The notes beneath the pieces were generated by a model that saw only the letters and a list, made by a program, of their open reading frames with translations, made no database searches and had not been told where the DNA came from. Of a stretch of 8,828 nt of DNA, positions 5,862 to 8,828 are shown in pieces. Position 1 is the stretch's first letter. Every line of letters starts with the position of its first letter. The DNA lies in the NCBI GenBank assembly GCA_002291845.1, contig DBAU01000066.1:1-8828 (forward strand), written 5' to 3'. Source of the stretch: Alphaproteobacteria bacterium UBA1002 (GTDB taxonomy: Bacteria > Pseudomonadota > Alphaproteobacteria > Rickettsiales > UBA998). Both the position numbers and the translations under genes were made by a program.

Positions 5862-6412
5862 CCGATAAACCCGAAGGCTACATCCCACCACATCAGGTGC
5901 AGATTCTCTATCCGGTGGAAGAGATCAGCCGCACCATTCATCGTCTGGCGATCGAGATCCGTGAAAAGCTTGGCGATGAGTTCACGCTGGTTGCGTTGCT
6001 CAAGGGTAGCTTTGTTTTTACGGCTGATCTGGTGCGCGCCTTGCACGCCATTGGTTGCGCTCCGCAAATTGACTTTATGACCCTCGCCAGTTACGGCAAA
6101 AATAAGGTTGGCAGTGCAACGATTAGTGTGCAGCGCGATCTGAGTGAAGAGGTGAAGGGCAAGCGCGTTCTGATCGTAGATGATATTCTGGAATCGGGCC
6201 GCACGCTGCATTATGCCCGTCATTTGCTGATGGAGCGTGGGGCTTTGGAAACCCACATTTGCGTGCTGATGGAAAAACCAGGCAAGCGTGTTGCCGATGG
6301 CGTGGATGCGGATTTTACCGGCTTCGTCATTCCTGATCGTTTTGTGGTGGGGTATGGCCTCGATTACGCCAACTATTATCGTGAACTTCCCTTTATCGGA
6401 GCACTCGATTAG
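5858..6412 (+). CDS. hpt: Hypoxanthine(-guanine) phosphoribosyltransferase
   Basis: Hpt salvages hypoxanthine (and often guanine) with PRPP to give IMP (or GMP) and pyrophosphate in the cytoplasm. The 184-residue protein has the family's LLKGSFVFTADL loop (48-58), the IDFMTLASYG segment (71-80), the PRPP-binding motif VLIVDDILESGRTL (104-117, acidic D108-D109) and the C-terminal base-pocket and metal region IPDRFVVGYGLDY (158-170) followed by YRELPFIG. Length is normal for bacterial Hpt (about 175-185). The ATG overlaps the zinc-ribbon gene's stop as ATGA, so the two are very likely co-translated. No terminator is evident in the 75 bp after the stop. Confidence 0.95.
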   Translation: MTDKPEGYIPPHQVQILYPVEEISRTIHRLAIEIREKLGDEFTLVALLKGSFVFTADLVRALHAIGCAPQIDFMTLASYGKNKVGSATISVQRDLSEEVKGKRVLIVDDILESGRTLHYARHLLMERGALETHICVLMEKPGKRVADGVDADFTGFVIPDRFVVGYGLDYANYYRELPFIGALD

Positions 6413-6487
6413 GTTTCCGGCGTTTTGTGGGATATACATCCGCCTGCGTGCTTCTGGTAACTAACACCCAGCCCTTATATCATCTCT
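6413..6487 (+). promoter_or_regulatory. hpt-MFS spacer with possible promoter
   Basis: This 75-bp spacer has no Shine-Dalgarno in front of the MFS ATG (6488). A -10-like TTATAT lies at 6475-6480, only 7 nt before the ATG, with a weak TTCTGG 17 bp upstream of it (6452-6457). If this is a promoter, the transcript would begin at or next to the ATG and be leaderless. The elements match consensus poorly, so this is tentative. Confidence 0.25.
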
Positions 6488-7690
6488 ATGTCACGCCCGC
6501 TCGAATTCTGGTTGATACTGACCGTAGGGCTGATTCAGTTTGTCAGCATTCTCGATTTTATGATGGTCATGCCGCTGGGCCCTGACTTTGCACAGGATCT
6601 GGATATCCCAGCCAGTCAGGTCGGCATCATCGCGGGATCCTATACCTTTGCCGCATCGCTGACAGGGCTCGTAGCCGCTCTCTTTCTGGACAACTACTGT
6701 CGCAAAACGGTGATGATGATCGCCTTGGCCGGGTTGCTTATTGCCACGGCGATGGGGGCGCTGGCCTGGGATTTGCCAAGCCTGATTGCCGCCCGAGTCC
6801 TCGCAGGGATTTTTGGAGGCCCACTTAGCGCGACGGCCATGGCGATGATTGCTGACTTCATCCCTGCAGAGCGCCGAGGTGCCGCCATTGGTAAAGTGAT
6901 GGGCGCATTTGCCGCAGCATCGGTGCTTGGCGTGCCGTTTGGGCTTGAGCTGGCTGAATGGTTCTCCTGGCGGGCACCTTTTTTTGTTCTGAGTGTTTTT
7001 GGATGCGGAGTGATGTATTTGGTCTGGCGTCAGCTTCCTAAAGGGTACTCACCGCAATTTTATACCGTTACAGAGCGCTTGCATGCCATGCAGCAGACAG
7101 TGTTCTCGCCGTTAGCCATGGCAGGGCTGGGTCTGATGGCGTGTTCTATGATGGCCGGCTTTATGATCATTCCAAATATTGCTGCACATGTGCAGATGAA
7201 TCTGAGTATCCCGCGTGAGCATATGGGGGCTTTCTACCTCAGTGGTGGACTGGTCAGTCTGATCGGGATGCGGCTGATGGGGCGCTGGACGGATCGCTAC
7301 ACCGCCACCCGGGTTAGTTTCTGTCTGACGGCGCTGCTGATATGGGTGCTCTGGGCAGGATTTATCGCGTTTCCAACGTCCGTGCCGATTATTCTGCTAT
7401 TCACCCTTTTCATGCTATCCCAATCCGGCCGCAACGTGGCGGCACAGTCTCTTACCTCGCGTATTCCCGCCGCAAGTGAGCGGGCAGGTTACTTGTCCAT
7501 GCAGTCATCTGTTACCCATATGGCCATGGCGCTCGGTTCGGGATTTTCTTCCTTTGTGCTTCATGAACACGAGGGCAGGCTAGCCGGTGTTCCAACCTTG
7601 GGGCTGCTTGCTATTGGCCTGAACCTACTGGTGCCGATCCTTTTTTTCTATGCTGAAGGCCAGCTGCAGCGAAGGGATGGAAAAAAATAG
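6488..7690 (+). CDS. Major facilitator superfamily transporter (DHA1-like proton-driven efflux type)
   Basis: The 400-residue length and about twelve hydrophobic segments fit a 12-helix MFS carrier in the inner membrane. Visible motifs: an N-terminal LDFMMVMPLGPDF helix-1 end as in DHA1 exporters; a motif A-like loop between helices 2 and 3 (G60...LDNYCRK, acidic D68, basic R72-K73); the cytoplasmic ERRGAAIG loop (128-135) after helix 4; and a helix-5 region with GVPFGLELAEWFSWRAPFF that corresponds to the antiporter motif C area. Relatives are annotated as multidrug or arabinose efflux permeases (AraJ/YdhP-type); substrate cannot be inferred. Neighbours offer no biosynthetic context. Start: ATG 6488, giving MSRPLEFW directly before the first helix; no ribosome-binding site is evident. 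Confidence 0.87.
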   Translation: MSRPLEFWLILTVGLIQFVSILDFMMVMPLGPDFAQDLDIPASQVGIIAGSYTFAASLTGLVAALFLDNYCRKTVMMIALAGLLIATAMGALAWDLPSLIAARVLAGIFGGPLSATAMAMIADFIPAERRGAAIGKVMGAFAAASVLGVPFGLELAEWFSWRAPFFVLSVFGCGVMYLVWRQLPKGYSPQFYTVTERLHAMQQTVFSPLAMAGLGLMACSMMAGFMIIPNIAAHVQMNLSIPREHMGAFYLSGGLVSLIGMRLMGRWTDRYTATRVSFCLTALLIWVLWAGFIAFPTSVPIILLFTLFMLSQSGRNVAAQSLTSRIPAASERAGYLSMQSSVTHMAMALGSGFSSFVLHEHEGRLAGVPTLGLLAIGLNLLVPILFFYAEGQLQRRDGKK

Positions 7691-7762
7691 AGGTTTCTTT
7701 TCGCATGGCCCCTTATAGAATGCGGCTTTAAGCCTATATTCGCTAACGGATAAGGAGAATAT
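7691..7762 (+). promoter_or_regulatory. cobS upstream region: palindrome, -10-like box and strong ribosome-binding site
   Basis: This 72-bp spacer contains an 11-bp perfect palindrome with arms GGCTT/AAGCC (7724-7734), immediately followed by TATATT (7735-7740, -10-like), and then AAGGAG (7752-7757) 5 nt before the ATG at 7763. The ribosome-binding site is convincing and fixes the cobS start over the in-frame ATG at 7802. A clear -35 is absent, so the promoter is tentative. The palindrome next to the -10 could be an operator or chance. Confidence 0.45.
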
Positions 7763-8761
7763 ATGGCAAGTCCAAAGGTCATCCAACACGCACATTCCCC
7801 CATGAAGACCAGTCTAAGCCACACCACGTCAGCCCGCGAATTGTTCGGGATCCCGCTCGACTGGGAGGTGCCTGTGTTTGACGAGGCGGATGAGCGTGTG
7901 CCAACTGTGGATCCGCATTATCATTTTGATCCGGAAACCACCCGCGCCATTCTCGCGGGTTTTCTGCATAACCGGAAGGTGATGATTCACGGTCTGCATG
8001 GTACTGGGAAATCCTCGCACATAGAACAGGTCGCAGCCCGCTTGAACTGGCCGTTAGTGCGTATCAATCTTGACGGTCATGTCAGCCGGATTGATCTGAT
8101 TGGCCGCGATATCATCACCCTGCGTGATGGTAAGCAGATAACGGATTTTTTTGAAGGGATTCTGCCCTGGGCGATGCAGCGGCAGATGGCGCTGGTTTTT
8201 GATGAGTATGATGCGGCCCGCCCGGATGTGATGTTCGTTATTCAGCGGGTGCTGGAAGCTGAGGGCAAACTGACGCTTCTTGACCAGAATCGCGTCATTG
8301 CCCCGCATGCGGGCTTTCGTCTGTTCGCCACGGCAAATACCATCGGACTGGGGGATGCCACGGGGCTGTATCATGGCACCAATCCCATTAATCAAGGGCA
8401 GATGGATCGCTGGAATATCGTCGTGAATCTGCAGCATCCCAGTGAGGAGCAGGAAATCCGCATCGTGCTGGGCCACGTGCCCGCGTTTGAAAAAGATGAG
8501 GCAGGTAAGCAGCTGGTGCGCCAGATGGTGCTGATGGCGGGGCTGACCCGTCAGGGATTCCAGCATGGCGATATTTCAACCCTTATGTCGCCGCGTACTA
8601 TCATTAACTGGGCTCAGAATGTGAGCATTTTTGGCGATCGCGATATGGCCTTCCGCTACAGTTATCTCAACAAATGTGACGATGCGGAAAAGCCCATTAT
8701 AGCCGAGTATTACCAGCGTGTGTTTGATGTGGCGCTGCCTGAAATGGTCATGCGCTACTAG
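7763..8761 (+). CDS. cobS: Aerobic cobaltochelatase subunit CobS (AAA+ ATPase)
   Basis: CobS is the AAA+ subunit of the CobN-CobS-CobT chelatase that inserts cobalt into hydrogenobyrinic acid a,c-diamide in aerobic cobalamin synthesis. The 332-residue protein is normal in length. It has an N-terminal CobS segment (ARELFGIP...VPVFDEADERVP, about 24-47), Walker A GLHGTGKS (77-84), INLDGHVSRIDLIGRD (101-116), Walker B LVFDEYDAARPDVMF (144-158, D147-E148), sensor 1 ATANT (189-193, N192), a DRW arginine candidate (R216) and sensor 2-like SPRT (R278). Conservation with CobS of B12 producers is high throughout. The stop TAG is followed at once by a second in-frame TAG. cobT, often the next gene, does not begin within the last 67 bases in any recognisable form, and no other cobalamin gene is in the window. 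Confidence 0.94.
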   Translation: MASPKVIQHAHSPMKTSLSHTTSARELFGIPLDWEVPVFDEADERVPTVDPHYHFDPETTRAILAGFLHNRKVMIHGLHGTGKSSHIEQVAARLNWPLVRINLDGHVSRIDLIGRDIITLRDGKQITDFFEGILPWAMQRQMALVFDEYDAARPDVMFVIQRVLEAEGKLTLLDQNRVIAPHAGFRLFATANTIGLGDATGLYHGTNPINQGQMDRWNIVVNLQHPSEEQEIRIVLGHVPAFEKDEAGKQLVRQMVLMAGLTRQGFQHGDISTLMSPRTIINWAQNVSIFGDRDMAFRYSYLNKCDDAEKPIIAEYYQRVFDVALPEMVMRY

Positions 8762-8803
8762 TAGGCTTTGGACTGGATTTTCAACCTTCTTCATGATCTA
8801 CCT

Positions 8804-8825
8804 AAAGAAAAACCCTTCTTTTTGT
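8804..8825 (+). terminator. Weak candidate terminator after cobS
   Basis: AAAGAA (8804-8809) can pair with TTCTTT (8816-8821) around a 6-nt loop, and the 3' arm runs into a short T-rich stretch. The stem is almost all A-T and would be unstable, so this is a weak candidate for an intrinsic terminator. If real, it would separate cobS from whatever follows. Confidence 0.2.
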
Positions 8826-8828
8826 CTG

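Noticed and set aside
5579..6439. Long minus-strand ORF of 286 codons opposite the zinc-ribbon gene and hpt
   Set aside because: It runs antisense across two well-recognised genes and its translation shows no family features; it is a codon-bias shadow.
3002..7586. Shared short motif GGCTAGCCGGT near 3001 and 7577
   Set aside because: Each copy lies inside a coding region in unrelated genes; an 11-base match in two places is compatible with chance and no flanking similarity is seen.
8793..8828. Short open frame from ATG 8793 to the window edge
   Set aside because: Only 12 codons are visible, there is no ribosome-binding site, and it crosses the A/T-rich hairpin; it cannot be supported as a gene start.

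Overview
The window reads as an ordinary, gene-dense stretch of an alphaproteobacterial chromosome with mid-range GC. Three things point that way: an FtsE/FtsX pair, an MJ0042-type zinc-ribbon membrane protein running directly into hpt, and an aerobic-type cobaltochelatase subunit CobS. The finer lineage cannot be fixed from the sequence. No RNA gene, insertion sequence, CRISPR array or prophage is visible, and no gene-free stretch exceeds about 140 bases.

Layout. Positions 1-3231 (+) hold a tightly packed envelope-flavoured operon: the C-terminal part of ftsX (its start lies left of the window), a HisB-N/GmhB-like HAD phosphatase, a YdcF/DUF218 membrane-anchored protein, a PlsC-type acyltransferase and a second HAD protein (HAD-IIA, TIGR01459-like). 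The first four genes are joined by 1-4 nt stop/start overlaps. Convergent to this, on the minus strand, lie a D-3-hydroxybutyrate dehydrogenase (3256-4041), a possible 50-codon small ORF (4022-4174) and ftsE (4179-4850, with a corrected GTG start). ftsE is divergent from a + strand pair: the zinc-ribbon/DUF3426-like protein and hpt (4953-6412, ATGA overlap). Two more + strand genes follow: a 12-TM MFS transporter (6488-7690) and cobS (7763-8761). The last 67 bases hold no convincing gene.

How the genes relate. FtsE (ATPase) and FtsX (membrane subunit) should form one complex that controls septal peptidoglycan hydrolysis. Here they are about 3.7 kb apart and on opposite strands, with ftsX heading the YdcF-PlsC envelope operon. 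An inversion of that block relative to ftsE is the simplest explanation and is the most notable structural feature. Hydroxybutyrate dehydrogenase (ketone-body/PHB metabolism), Hpt (purine salvage), the MFS exporter and CobS appear to be functionally independent neighbours. I found no evidence of a novel multi-gene system; the findings are rearrangements, motif departures and one candidate small ORF.
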